Positions 1 to 9,276 of a stretch of 64,000 nt of DNA are shown in pieces. The notes below the pieces were generated by a model, which saw nothing but the letters and a program-made list of their open reading frames with translations, searched no databases and was not told the origin of the DNA. Every line of letters begins with the position of its first letter. The first letter of the stretch is position 1. Source of the DNA: Nitzschia sp. pyKryTriq1 (lineage: Eukaryota > Bacillariophyta > Bacillariophyceae > Bacillariales > Bacillariaceae); contig OY101118.1 in assembly GCA_956465555.1 (NCBI GenBank), positions 2,439,751 to 2,503,750 on the forward strand, read 5' to 3'. The position numbers and the translations under genes are program-made.

Positions 1-620
1 ACTGGTGTTTGATAGTCGCTGTCTGCATCAGTCAATGCCGAACATGACTGATGCGACAAGATGGACGCTAAACTGGTTGGTCGAAGTGTAAATAACTAAG
101 GATTACTAGAGCTGCGTTGTTACTTTACTTTTACTTTACTTTTTCTTTAGCACTTCATGAGTATACATACAATGGATTTTGTGAAGCGGATGGAATATTT
201 TCTGTTTTGGCATGAATTTTGTTGATCGCATTTTATTGCATTACCCCGCTCGGATGAGAAGTGATCGGATCGGTCACATTTTACCGAAGAAAGGGATGAC
301 AGACGGAAAAAGGACGAAAAGGGAGGAGAAGAACAAACAGACGCAGCAGACACGACAGACACTAACCATTGGATATATCATAAAAAGTATTCGGATATGG
401 AGAATCCTGAATGTTCGCTTATCCATTGGATATGCAAAAGACGCTATCAGCCGGAAACTCCCTCTGCCTCCGTCTGTCAGGCTGTCGAAACACTTCTACC
501 GTAAATAAGGACTTTTCTTGTACTATAACCATGATTATGTCTGTCCGGTACCACGGTACTGTACCAGGTGCTTGTACGTATGTACGTACCGGTACTGTAC
601 CGGCGTACAGCGTAGAGTAC

Positions 621-813
621 TGGAACATCCAAGGATCGAGCGATCACGCGCGCTCCACCTTCCTCCACTGAACTCAAAAGCGCGTTAAATCGAAACCGCG
701 GTGTCTGCTTCGCAGCGTGGCCCACGGTTCTTGGCCTGGGCCAAGATTCTTGGCCTGGGCCAAAAAGCGAGTTCCACGTTAGTGCGCGGTGACCCGCACC
801 CTTGGATGTTCCA
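621..813. mobile_element. MITE-like element with 14-bp terminal inverted repeats
   Basis: The ends are perfect inverted repeats: TGGAACATCCAAGG at 621-634 and its reverse complement at 800-813. Inside, a near-palindrome CTTGGCCTGGGCCAAG occurs twice in tandem (730-745 and 749-763). A related end, with the same CGTTAGTGCGC and CCTTGGATGTTCC blocks, recurs at about 56093-56143, so this is a dispersed family. There is no coding capacity, and GTACC-rich DNA abuts both copies. No target-site duplication is obvious. Confidence 0.55.
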
Positions 814-901
814 GGTGCTGTACCTGGTACGGTACTGGTACCAGGTACGGTACTGGTACGGTACTGGTACGGTACTGGTACGGTACTGGTACGGTACCGG
901 T
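814..901. repeat. GTACC-type tandem repeat, 11-bp unit
   Basis: About four copies of an 11-bp unit GGTACTGGTAC run through the centre of this tract, flanked by degenerate GGTACC palindromes. It is the clearest example of the GTACC-based tracts scattered through the intergenic DNA of this window. Confidence 0.85.
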
Positions 902-1139
902 AAGGTCGAGCCATCAGTCTGGCCACCAGTCCGACATTGCATCGCCCATCATTGAACATTGCACTGATCACCCACCGACCATCACCTTTTTCTTCTTTTT
1001 TTCGTCGTTACATTTTGGATCTGGCATCTTGCATCGGTCGTCCGCCCCCACTACTGTCTTGTCTTAACACCAGGCTTTGATCGGTTGACATTTTGGAACT
1101 CGTAGTTTCCAAGGTGAAGGATCGATAAAGAGGTTTAAC

Positions 1140-2678
1140 ATGTCGAGGGTATTTCAGGCCGTTTGCGCGTTGGTTCTCGTCGTCATGTTGATGTTTCATT
1201 CTGTCGCGAGCTGGAAACCACTCATGTTTCTCCACAGATCGACCAGGCAAACTGTCAGCTCGCATCGTCGTCTGATCGGGAGCCCCGGTTTTCGCGCTGA
1301 AATCTCCTTGGCAAGATTGGCTACCACATTGGGTGGAGTGGATGGAACTGCTTCTGCGGCAGAGGCACAGACGACGACTCCAAGTGGAATGCCTCGTGTT
1401 ATTTTGAAGAGAAACCGACAATCCAAGTCTTTCCGCGACGGCAGCCAGCTGATATTCTCAGGTTCAATCGGAAAAATCCCAGATTCGATTGCATTGGCTG
1501 ACTTGGTTCAAGTAGAAGTACCAGCAAGTGACGACCCCAAGAACAAGAATACTCAACTGGTTGGCTGGGGAGTCTACAATCCCGATTCCATGTATCGAGT
1601 TCGGATACTTCAGCACGCCCTTTTGAATCCAAAATTGAAATACGCATCGGCAATCGACGATGACAAAACTCCCATCGAGTCAATTTTGTCCTCACAGATG
1701 GAAAAGGCACTCAAGACGAGACAGGCACTGGGACTACCGTCCGATACTACTGATACGTACAGGCTGGTCAATGGCGAAGGCGATGGTTTGTCGGGTCTGG
1801 CAGTCGACGTGATTGGAAATAAGGTAGCGGTCATCATGTCATCTGCGGCGTGGTGTCAAGTCCACCAGCCCACTATCATGGAATGCCTCCAAGCTGTGCT
1901 ACCGGGTCATGAACTTATCTGGAAGACGACAGCGGCGCGTCTCCGTCAAGATGGTATGGAGATTCCGAATGACGATGATGAAGATGACGATGGCGGTGAC
2001 GAGGCAGAATCGTTACCAATTGTTGGGATGGAAAATGGCATCAAGTTTCAGACTTTCCCTCATCTGAAAGGCCAAAAAACGAGTGTTTACTGTGACCAAC
2101 GCGAAAATAGATGGGACGTGGCCCAGCTCAGTAAAGGCAAGCGAGTTTTGGACTTGTGTTGTTACCACGGAGGGTTCTCGCTCAACGCCGCAAGTCACGG
2201 TGCAACCTGTGTTGTCGGTGTCGACTCCTCAGAGGAAGCCATTGAAACGTGCGTGAAGAATGCTGCATTGAATGGACTGCAAGACACAGTCACCTTTGTC
2301 AAGTCTGATATATCTGAATACATGAAAGACTGCAAGAGCACATTCGATTTGGTCATCCTAGATCCACCCAAGCTCGCTCCAAGCCTGTCTGGTTTGGCCA
2401 AGGCGAGCCGAAAATACCACTCGCTCAATCGAGACGCTCTGAAGCTAGTTGCAGAAAAAGGAGGACTATTCATGACTTGCAGCTGTTCAGCAGCCATGAC
2501 ACAGAAGGACGGTGGGAAATTCTTTCTCCAGACGGTCCAGCAAGCGAGCTTGTCTGCCCAGCGCGAGATCACTCTGATGCGAGTGAGTGGGGCGGCCCCA
2601 TGCCATACTCAATCCCCAGTATCGTTCCCAGCGGGGAACTACCTCACGGCTGCCCTGTTTTACGTCCACGCCAAGTAG
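1140..2678 (+). CDS. Plastid-targeted RlmI-type 23S rRNA (cytosine-C5) methyltransferase
   Basis: Intronless, 512 aa. Residues 1-24 are a signal peptide followed by Trp25 (VAS|W), a diatom plastid-import signature. A PUA-like domain follows (about 90-180, starting PRVILKRNRQSKSFRDGSQ), then the SAM-dependent domain with motif I VLDLCCYHGGFSLNAASHG, an acidic residue after motif II (GVDSS), the DPPK motif, and the TCSCS loop that carries the catalytic cysteine in this family. RlmI methylates C1962 of bacterial 23S rRNA, so the inferred role is plastid large-subunit rRNA modification. An acidic Asp/Glu run (about 277-291) interrupts the middle of the protein. The start is the first ATG and gives a complete signal peptide. 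The nearest downstream gene is convergent. The family call is firm; the target base and the plastid location are inferred. Confidence 0.88.
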   Translation: MSRVFQAVCALVLVVMLMFHSVASWKPLMFLHRSTRQTVSSHRRLIGSPGFRAEISLARLATTLGGVDGTASAAEAQTTTPSGMPRVILKRNRQSKSFRDGSQLIFSGSIGKIPDSIALADLVQVEVPASDDPKNKNTQLVGWGVYNPDSMYRVRILQHALLNPKLKYASAIDDDKTPIESILSSQMEKALKTRQALGLPSDTTDTYRLVNGEGDGLSGLAVDVIGNKVAVIMSSAAWCQVHQPTIMECLQAVLPGHELIWKTTAARLRQDGMEIPNDDDEDDDGGDEAESLPIVGMENGIKFQTFPHLKGQKTSVYCDQRENRWDVAQLSKGKRVLDLCCYHGGFSLNAASHGATCVVGVDSSEEAIETCVKNAALNGLQDTVTFVKSDISEYMKDCKSTFDLVILDPPKLAPSLSGLAKASRKYHSLNRDALKLVAEKGGLFMTCSCSAAMTQKDGGKFFLQTVQQASLSAQREITLMRVSGAAPCHTQSPVSFPAGNYLTAALFYVHAK

Positions 2679-2888
2679 TGAATTGAGATTTTTCAAATCA
2701 CCGTCTCTAACCTACTGTAAGTGCACAAAGTTCGTTAGGAACATAACGTAAACTAAGAGTGATTCAAAATGATGTTGGCTAGTAGCTTCTTCTGTAGGAG
2801 GCAATGCTTTATGTATGTACATAAATAATGTTACCTATCGAGTAACGGGCTCCACGAGATTCTTTCTTTCCATGGCTAGCAGGGGATG

Positions 2889-3299
2889 TCAGCATAGGTC
2901 TTCATTGGCATCAAACCTTTCAGTACTCGCTAGAGCTACGAGGTTGAAGGATGGAGCAGAACGCACGAGGCCGAGACGAGGACGCTTTGCTTTCGGCATT
3001 GAGTCTGTGTCATCGTCGCCTTCGAATGTAGGCCATTCAATAGTGGGAAATGCGATGGAACTCTCAACTTTCTTGGAGGCTTCCTCGATTTCGCTCATAT
3101 CGAAGGTTCCGATTTGAGAATGAGATCGCTTCTGGCCTGGTAAATTAATCATCGGTCTCCTTCTATGGATTTCATCCCCCCCTTTCGCTCCTCTTGATCG
3201 TTCGCATTGTTCCACTGATTCTAGAGCCGCTGATGCTGGTTTCCTAGATGCATCATAAAATAGTTCCTTTACCAAGTCCTGACTGCAGAGATCCATCAT
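2889..3299 (-). CDS. Small basic nuclear-type protein, FPxIxW/VRS family, copy A
   Basis: 136 aa, no known domain recognised. It shares with the genes at 5099-5551 and 56911-57300 a layout not explained by any family I know: a conserved FDMSEIEEA helix-like segment (66-74), the motif FPTIEW (84-89), an acidic patch, a basic patch (KAKRPR, 103-108) and LVRSAPSFNLVAL near the C-terminus (111-123). The basic cluster suggests a nuclear protein, and the paired motifs suggest a short binding module. There is no signal peptide and no cysteine pattern. Same strand as copy B, 1.8 kb away, consistent with tandem duplication. The start is the upstream of two consecutive ATGs and overlaps the stop of a small signal-peptide ORF. 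Function unknown. Confidence 0.6.
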   Translation of the reverse strand: MMDLCSQDLVKELFYDASRKPASAALESVEQCERSRGAKGGDEIHRRRPMINLPGQKRSHSQIGTFDMSEIEEASKKVESSIAFPTIEWPTFEGDDDTDSMPKAKRPRLGLVRSAPSFNLVALASTERFDANEDLC

Positions 3300-3541
3300 C
3301 GTATTGAAGTGATGTCTGGAGCTTTTCCAAAAACATTGAGAATAAAGAATGAGGTCAGAGGAGCTGTCAATCGACCTTGATTTGGATTGCTTGCTTGAGG
3401 TTTGGCAGTTGGCAGTGCGTGGATCTTTGATGCGCTACTGGTTCGTACGTAAAATAATGTACTAGTACTGTGGGGCACCACAAGAAGAACGAAAAGCAAG
3501 AGAAGAAGTAAACACGTGGCCCAGAATTTGGAATTGGCCAT
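3296..3541 (-). CDS. Possible small secreted protein (or upstream ORF)
   Basis: 81 aa. The N-terminus is a textbook signal peptide (a basic start, then a run of Leu/Val at residues 9-22), followed by a short unrecognised tail. Its stop codon overlaps the start of the downstream gene in an ATGA arrangement. It could be a short secreted peptide gene, an upstream ORF in the leader of copy A, or a chance frame. No homology recognised. Confidence 0.25.
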   Translation of the reverse strand: MANSKFWATCLLLLLLFVLLVVPHSTSTLFYVRTSSASKIHALPTAKPQASNPNQGRLTAPLTSFFILNVFGKAPDITSIR

Positions 3542-5098
3542 TTATTCGCTCCCTTCCTGCCGCTTCGGCATGCAATTACAGGTACAAGTACAGCACTACC
3601 GGTACTGTACTGTATTTGTAGTACAGTACCGACACTGAAATGTACAATAATACTGTAGGATTTGCGTCAACATCGGATTTACATACTGTAGATTGGCGGG
3701 AAGAGCGCTACAACATGTAGTATTGTCTGATGTGGCGTCGAATTGAATGCCGTCAGCCCAGTTCAAACTGATGATGTCGATATTTTTTGTTCTCATCAAA
3801 ACTCAAATAAGCCTCAAAACGATGTCGAATAAGCCGATCAGTTGAACTTGAATCTTGAAAATGTGGCCCAACATTCTGACGTTTTCGCCAAGACATTTTG
3901 TTGGGCATAGTATTGGGCCTAACAATAGCAATTGAAACCGAATCCCAATCTACTGACGTTTTTCGTCAAGACATTTTATTGGGCATAGTAATGGGCCTAA
4001 TTCTACGGTGGGTTCCTCTAACCACAGTACGTACCGGTACCGTACGAGTACGAGCGAGAGAAGATAACGTGAACATCCTCATTCACGATCAACGATCAAC
4101 GATCATCATTTTTTCATTGCGCACGAAAAACACGATCTAGTAGTAGACTACGATCTCGTAGAGGGCCACTCATACTCCGGCGTACGGCGCACGAGAGGAT
4201 GATCTGGTGCGTTCTGTTGCGCTGGGTGGATAGACTAGCTAGCCGGATAAACTGTCTCATCTAGAGCTGGTGCGGTTTCGTACTTGGAGTAGCCTGTAAT
4301 CGTAATCTCATCCCAAGATTTCGTGTCTCGCTTCACTTCTTCTTGTTCTTCTTGATGTCAACTGATTATGGAAAATGGGGGAGGGGCATGCAATCAATGA
4401 CAAGCGTGTAGTGCCTCGATTCCCTCCTCTCCAGTGGGAGGTGATAGATGTGTACGAATGAAGAATAGGGCAGCATATACGAATTACTGTAGTGACCTCT
4501 ACTAGTATATTTACTAGCACTGGACGGCGGCGTTTTTCAACAGACTCTTGTTTTGGTGTGAGCCGCCACCTTCACTATTTCTCCTCGCCCAAACGTTTCG
4601 GCACCATCATTTCCTCCTACTAGTAGCGCCGTGGTATCCTAGAAAACAGGCAGCAGATATTTTATTTCCTCAGATAATCTCCTCTCGCATCGGAGGACAA
4701 TTAAAATCAAACTACTTTCAGTGTAAAATCTAGGAGTACGTACTGAAGAATGTTAGCAATGGTTTTATGTACAATAAAAGTATTTCGTTCTTGTACTGGT
4801 AGAGAATTTCCAGCAGCATGTGCTGGTGTTTCTGCTGTTTTCATAGCTCGGAAACAAGCAGGGAAAATACCCGATGAACAACGAAACAAAAGTGGTAGTC
4901 GTGCGGTGATCATCATGATGCCCCATGACGATATTCATCTGATTTGTGCAAGAATGAGTGCGGTGGTGGACATGGTGCAGGTGTAAAGGCAGTCGCAGCG
5001 CTCGTTAAGTTGGAGTTCTCATAACGGAAAGAAGTGGCGTGGCGCCGGTCTTCCGCATTGGTTCGCAGCAACGTACTAGGGATGGTGCAACTACGTTT
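3542..5098. other. Intergenic region with GTACC tract and a 77-bp duplication
   Basis: I see no gene. It holds GTACC tracts (about 3590-3640 and 4027-4050) and a tandem duplication at 3876-4005. Short open frames (for example 4750-4986) show no family resemblance or codon pattern that would support them. Confidence 0.55.
3876..4005. repeat. Diverged tandem duplication, 77-bp offset
   Basis: A block beginning CTGACGTTTTCG and running through CATTTTGTTGGGCATAGTAT and GGGCCTAA is repeated 77 bp downstream with scattered substitutions (starts at 3876 and 3953). No terminal repeats or coding capacity. Confidence 0.6.
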
Positions 5099-5551
5099 CT
5101 AGTCAACATCATCATCAACCAACATCTCAAACAGATCGCAGGATGATATCGAGCGAACCACACCTCGACATTTTCGTCGCTTTGCTGAAGGTGAATGCAT
5201 CCACGACCACGTCCCATCTGCACCAGGTTTGGTGGCGTTCTTCTCTTCAAAACTCCAACGTATCATCGGGAATTCAGTAGCAATCTGTATTCTTTGCGTG
5301 GCTTCTGCAATATCACTCATGTCAAAGCTTCCAGGTCGTTCGACTCCCGTCACCGCTCTAGTAGTCGTGGGCGAAAGCGGAGAGAGTGGGAAGATTTTTA
5401 TCCTCCTACTCGCCTCTGTCCCAGGAGAATCATCAACATGCTTGCACCATTTGTTGTTTTTCTTTTCGTTGTGACCAGGAAAGACAGAAGAAAGAGCTTC
5501 TGTCGCCGGGAAATGATGGAAATCGGGCAACTCCGGAGGAAATATCATCAT
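5099..5551 (-). CDS. Small basic nuclear-type protein, FPxIxW/VRS family, copy B
   Basis: 150 aa from the first ATG (two ATGs in tandem). It carries the family layout: SFDMSDIAEATQRI (75-88), FPMIRW (94-99), a basic patch AKRRKCR (123-129) and VVRSISSCDLFEML (131-144). It differs from copy A by a longer N-terminus and about ten more residues between the Trp motif and the VRS motif. No other domain is recognised. The diverged sequence with strictly kept motifs argues for a real, old duplicate rather than a recent copy. Function unknown; nuclear location is inferred only from the basic cluster. Confidence 0.6.
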   Translation of the reverse strand: MMIFPPELPDFHHFPATEALSSVFPGHNEKKNNKWCKHVDDSPGTEASRRIKIFPLSPLSPTTTRAVTGVERPGSFDMSDIAEATQRIQIATEFPMIRWSFEEKNATKPGADGTWSWMHSPSAKRRKCRGVVRSISSCDLFEMLVDDDVD

Positions 5552-6087
5552 CGTTATCCACAACAATCGTTGTCGAGGCTACTGCGTTCGTGTTTTCAAT
5601 ATTCTTTTTATGTTTTGTGAGAGGGACGATCTAGTACTACCAGCACCCGAAAACTCGACTTTGTCGTAACGACGACTACTCGTACTTTGAACTCGGCCTT
5701 CTGGTTTTTCGTTCCATGCCCCGTAAAACTTCAAGGATCGACGAAATTAATATGCCCTGTTCTGCGTGGAAAAGAATTAACCGATCAACAAACATAACAA
5801 CATTTTTTATTGATCATCGAAGTCGCCGCCTTGCTTGCTTCTCTGCTGCTGTTGGTGGTTCAAGTGGAGGATTCATGATTCTTCTTCGATGGTTCGGATC
5901 TTTTCTCGTTCCTTGTTCTTGTTGTTGCACCAGGTAGTACGGTATTCATACTGCTTGTATCCGCAGAATGCGACCTTTCGCTCAACGGAAACCGACGAGG
6001 AACCTGGCGTAGATCTTTGTTTCTCGAGGAGGGGAAAACATCAGGAACGGGAGAATATCTGGGCGCTAAATAATTCACCAAATTCCC
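5552..6087. other. Intergenic region upstream of the transposon
   Basis: No supported gene. Short overlapping frames here lack recognisable domains. The right edge is the transposon terminal repeat. Confidence 0.5.
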
Positions 6088-6358
6088 TATAAGGCGCGTC
6101 GCGCGAGCGAGTGGTACGACCCTGCCTCAAAGATCGTTTTTTCTTCTCATTTCGCGCGCATTTGCTTCCAGGGTTCCCTCCGACCTCATCCTCCATCCAC
6201 CCGATGTTCCGCCCTCTGTCCTATTTGTATCCTCAAACATGATGTTGCTGTCTACACGTCCACGATCACGATCATCTCCATACGATCATAATCGGCGCAA
6301 CTGACAGCGTGGAACCAACACCTAATATTTCAGGTAAGCTATGATCATACTTTTGACG

Positions 6359-6931
6359 ATGGGTGTGAAAGATGCATGTTCGCTCTTGAAGGACGGTAAG
6401 GGAACGTCTCACAGCTTGTCGGCTATTCGTAGGCAACATGGGGTTGTCAATCCAGTGGTCGCTGTGGATGTATCCATTTATTTGCACAAGGCAAAGGCGT
6501 CCGTCGGTGTCCTCAGACAAGTTTTCATGGTGCCTCCGGTTCCAATGACGGAAGTGGTCAAGCATTTCAGTGGGGTGGTAACCATTCTTCGCCATTTTAA
6601 ATTCGATGCCTTATTTGTCTTCGATGGAAAGTACCATCCTGGAAAGGCTGACACGCATCGTACTCGCTACCACGATCGGGAGACTCTGTTGGTGGACCTT
6701 GAGATAGCGTACCAGGATGAAGAGACTACATTCGACGACATCGAGAAGCTACAAAAGGCTGCAGCGCATGTCCGCGAGGACATGATCTACGAAATAGTGC
6801 AATATGCCAGGGCGGAAAGTATACCTATCATTGGGGCTCCGTTCGAGGCCGATAGCCAAATCCATTCTCTCCTTCTACAAAACATCGCAGACTATGCTCT
6901 TACGAACGATGGGGACATTGTCTTCCTTTGA
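6359..6931 (+). CDS. FEN1/XPG-like structure-specific nuclease, C-terminally truncated, transposon-borne
   Basis: 190 aa from MGVKDACSLLK, the canonical FEN1-type start; an in-frame ATG six codons upstream is less likely. XPG-N segments are visible: VVAVDVSIYLHKA (first metal-binding Asp) and FVFDGKYHPGKADTHRTR (second Asp and basic cluster). The XPG-I segment reads GAPFEADSQIHSLLLQ then LTNDGDIVFL, giving the acidic pairs of the active site. The frame ends right after that motif. The helix-hairpin-helix DNA-binding region and last catalytic Asp, usually another 100-150 residues, are absent. FEN1/XPG enzymes cut flap or bubble DNA; in a transposon this might process ends or gaps (inference). 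Both terminal repeats flank it, so it travels with the element. Confidence 0.75.
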   Translation: MGVKDACSLLKDGKGTSHSLSAIRRQHGVVNPVVAVDVSIYLHKAKASVGVLRQVFMVPPVPMTEVVKHFSGVVTILRHFKFDALFVFDGKYHPGKADTHRTRYHDRETLLVDLEIAYQDEETTFDDIEKLQKAAAHVREDMIYEIVQYARAESIPIIGAPFEADSQIHSLLLQNIADYALTNDGDIVFL

Positions 6932-7832
6932 GGGTTTGCTCCATTACCTCCGCTTCGGTCAGACCGTCACTGCCATAGTTGGGCTCACTACTTTTTCTCT
7001 TGCGTGCTACCGGGGAGGGGGAAAAGATAGACTTGGTCGCAGCCGTAGAAGTTTCCTGTAGTTGAACAATTTTCTGAAGCGCTTGGTTTTCTTTTTGAGA
7101 CTCTTTCAAGCGTTGGATCAGCATACGCTCTACTTCCGATTGCGGAGCTCGACTCATGATTCCAACTGAATTGGTATTGGTGGCTGCACGACTTGAAGAT
7201 GGGCGTTGACTGAGAGCTTGCTCTTTTACGCAGAGCAATTCCTTGGAACGTAGTGCAATATGGTAGTCTTTTTCTGCCTGTTCAATTGTATATGATGGCA
7301 CAAAGATGAAAGAGCTTTCGTCCAGCTTATCGTTCTCAGAATACCCGTTGTCGAATCCCAGAGTTTGGATTCTATTCCGAATGAAGGATGCTGGAACTGT
7401 GTTAGGCCGTTTAAATTGCTTTTCCTCTCTGTCATCGGCATATTTACGAATGAGCCCAGGGTGGAAGTGGTGCCATGCAATTCTCCTCCGTTTTGGTTTG
7501 GCATTCCATTGATCAATGGAGCTCCTTGTAGTGGCTCTTGATGCCTTGCTTCGATCGGGCGGGTCTGCCGTGTCGATATCGCTTTTGCTCACGCGTAAGT
7601 GCTTGCGGTACAAGTCATCGGTCTTCTCTAGTGCAGCCACCAGTTTCGTCCTCCTCGAATTTTGACGCCAGTTGGGATATACACAGTAGCTCCCTCGGAT
7701 GTCGCCAAGATCTCTAAACTTCTTTGATAACTCGGAACATTTTGCTGTGTTTGGACAGACACACTGGTAAGGTTTTTGATTCTTCGCATAGCGGGGGATC
7801 ACCCTCCCCCCTGGATCGGTATCCCGATCCAT
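6900..7832 (-). CDS. Transposon-encoded zinc-finger protein, THAP-like N-terminus, probably truncated transposase
   Basis: 310 aa from the ATG at MDRDTDPGG; the open frame continues upstream without an ATG. The N-terminal part has a CVCPNTAKC cluster, a YCVYPNWRQNSRR segment and IAWHHFHPGLIRKY. This order (Cys pair, Trp, then a His-Phe-x-Pro block) resembles the C2CH THAP DNA-binding fold, although the canonical Cys before the His is Ala/Trp here. A long helical region with EREV/KESQKENQALQKIVQLQ (coiled coil) and a basic ARKRKSS follow. No catalytic DDE/D domain is present; the frame runs out where it meets the nuclease ORF. Most likely the DNA-binding half of a transposase. The THAP assignment is tentative. 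Confidence 0.5.
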   Translation of the reverse strand: MDRDTDPGGRVIPRYAKNQKPYQCVCPNTAKCSELSKKFRDLGDIRGSYCVYPNWRQNSRRTKLVAALEKTDDLYRKHLRVSKSDIDTADPPDRSKASRATTRSSIDQWNAKPKRRRIAWHHFHPGLIRKYADDREEKQFKRPNTVPASFIRNRIQTLGFDNGYSENDKLDESSFIFVPSYTIEQAEKDYHIALRSKELLCVKEQALSQRPSSSRAATNTNSVGIMSRAPQSEVERMLIQRLKESQKENQALQKIVQLQETSTAATKSIFSPSPVARKRKSSEPNYGSDGLTEAEVMEQTLKGRQCPHRS

Positions 7833-8080
7833 GGTGATTTGTGTCCATATGAGGAAGAGTAGGATGAACTTACCGGAAAACTTGAACACAAACAAGAATA
7901 AAATGAGATTTATGTTTTCAGTTGATGCAAAGGAAACAATTGTCACATGGTGAGGGAAACGTTCCCTCCATCGTCATCTGTATTGTGTCGGTGGCAACGC
8001 CCATCAGAATTTTTTGGCGGTGGGGAATTTTCTGTTTTGCAGCCGGGGTCGTACCACTCGCTCGCGCGACGCGCCTTATA

Positions 8081-9276
8081 TGTACGACCAGTATCCACAA
8101 TTCCTTATATTTTTCGCCTTGCGCGCTGGCATTCTTGTGACCGAGTGGATCGTCAGCCCTGCTGAAAATCCAGGAACAGTGGGGGTCTTCGAGCAGCAGC
8201 CAGGCTGATGAGCGAAGTGAGCTATAGAGAGAGAGTACTAGGTAGACAGCCTATAGTACAACTGCGAGCAGGTAGTTATAGTACTACTGTACACCAACGG
8301 CTGAAGCAGCAGTAAATATAAATATCCCCATCGCCCAAAGATGTTATCTCATTCGCCTGTTGAGTATTGGCAATGCTCAACAACAAGTGCCTGACTCAAA
8401 GCAAGAAGGGTCCCACTTGAAACCCGAATGGGCCTGGATTCACACAAGCAAACACACTTTTCTAGGCAACTAGGGTAGGCAAGAGGGAACCTCACAAGAT
8501 CAAACTGAAGAGCTTTCCAAAGATAAAAGTAGTACGAAGGTTGTTGGCAGTGTTTCTGTTGATTATGTTGACCCACACTGATGCCTTGACCCAGCGGTTC
8601 TGGTACGCTTTGAGCTTCCAGTAGTGATTGAAGCACTGCACCAGCAACAAATCACTGGTCATGGAGCGAAAGTGATTTTGAGAGAACCTTTTCTGCTGGT
8701 GGGCTGGTCGGCGTTGACATAATAAAGAAAGCAATTGGGGTTGGGGTTGGTGGGGTTGGGGTTGATAAAGGTTCCGCTCAAACACTCTTGACAAGAGGCT
8801 TGATTGGGTGATAGGTATGGGTCGGATGGAGCTGTTGATTGTTGATGATGATAATGGTCATGAAAATATAAAATATCGCGAGAATAGCATATTCCTGGAT
8901 GTCCGGTTGTCCATGTCTGTCCTGCCATCAGGAGGCCATCATGGACGTACAGTACCAGGACATGGGAATTCTACTGAATCCTACGCGGCGCGAAGTACGT
9001 GTAGTCAGTGGATGACCGAAATTGTTGTTTCGGACCACACAAGACGCAAAAAGCGAAGCCCGCAGTTTTGGATTTTGGCTTGGGGTTCCCAGTTCCCATT
9101 TCTTCACGAACCATCGCAGATCGCAGCAAAAGTCATCTCATTTCTTCTCGCCCGATACTTTCTTTCCGACTTCCGACCAACAAACAAAACCAAAACGTCG
9201 ACGCCATCTCATTAATTGTCTCACAACACCCAAATACTACAATAACAACTACTTAACCAGGTACTCATACAACAAC
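8081..9276. other. Intergenic region upstream of acetate kinase
   Basis: No supported gene. It holds a G-rich quadruplex-prone run at 8737-8761. The 3' part is the likely promoter and leader of acetate kinase. Confidence 0.5.
8737..8761 (+). repeat. Telomere-like TTGGGG repeat, G-quadruplex motif
   Basis: Four GGGG tracts at 8737-8740, 8743-8746, 8752-8755 and 8758-8761 are separated by loops of 2, 5 and 2 bases, mostly TT. This meets the usual pattern for an intramolecular G-quadruplex on the + strand. It is isolated and short, so not a telomere. Confidence 0.8.

Larger units (their letters stand above)
1..1139. other. Intergenic region with GTACC tracts and a small inverted-repeat element
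   Basis: No convincing gene. The open frames here translate GTACC repeats into Tyr-Arg-Thr-Val-Pro periodicity and are artefacts. The stretch holds a GTACC-rich tract at about 546-620, a MITE-like element at 621-813, a second tract at 814-901, and T-rich DNA upstream of the methyltransferase start. Confidence 0.7.
6088..8080. mobile_element. DNA transposon with 35-bp perfect TIRs carrying a FEN1/XPG-like ORF and a zinc-finger ORF
   Basis: Positions 6088-6122 and 8046-8080 are exact inverted repeats over 35 bp, beginning TATAAGGCGCGTCGCGCGAG. If the outer TA is the target-site duplication, the element proper starts TAAGGC. Inside are two convergent ORFs whose 3' ends overlap by about 30 bp: a FEN1/XPG-like nuclease (+) and a zinc-finger protein (-). 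Both stop where their families normally continue, which suggests that a central deletion fused them tail to tail and that this copy is non-autonomous. Perfect TIRs imply recent movement. The superfamily is not assigned. A TA duplication suggests Tc1/mariner-like or another TA-inserting group. FEN1-like nucleases are, to my recollection, reported with some eukaryotic DNA transposons. Confidence 0.8.

Noticed and set aside
477-971. Long minus-strand frame rich in Tyr-Arg-Thr-Val-Pro repeats
   Set aside because: It is the translation of GTACC tracts and of the MITE; no non-repeat protein sequence supports it.
4750-4986. 78-codon open frame in the spacer between copies A and B
   Set aside because: No domain, no signal peptide and no conserved context.
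8737-8761. Internal telomere
   Set aside because: Only four short tracts, and the expected diatom telomere repeat is different; treated as a quadruplex-prone run.
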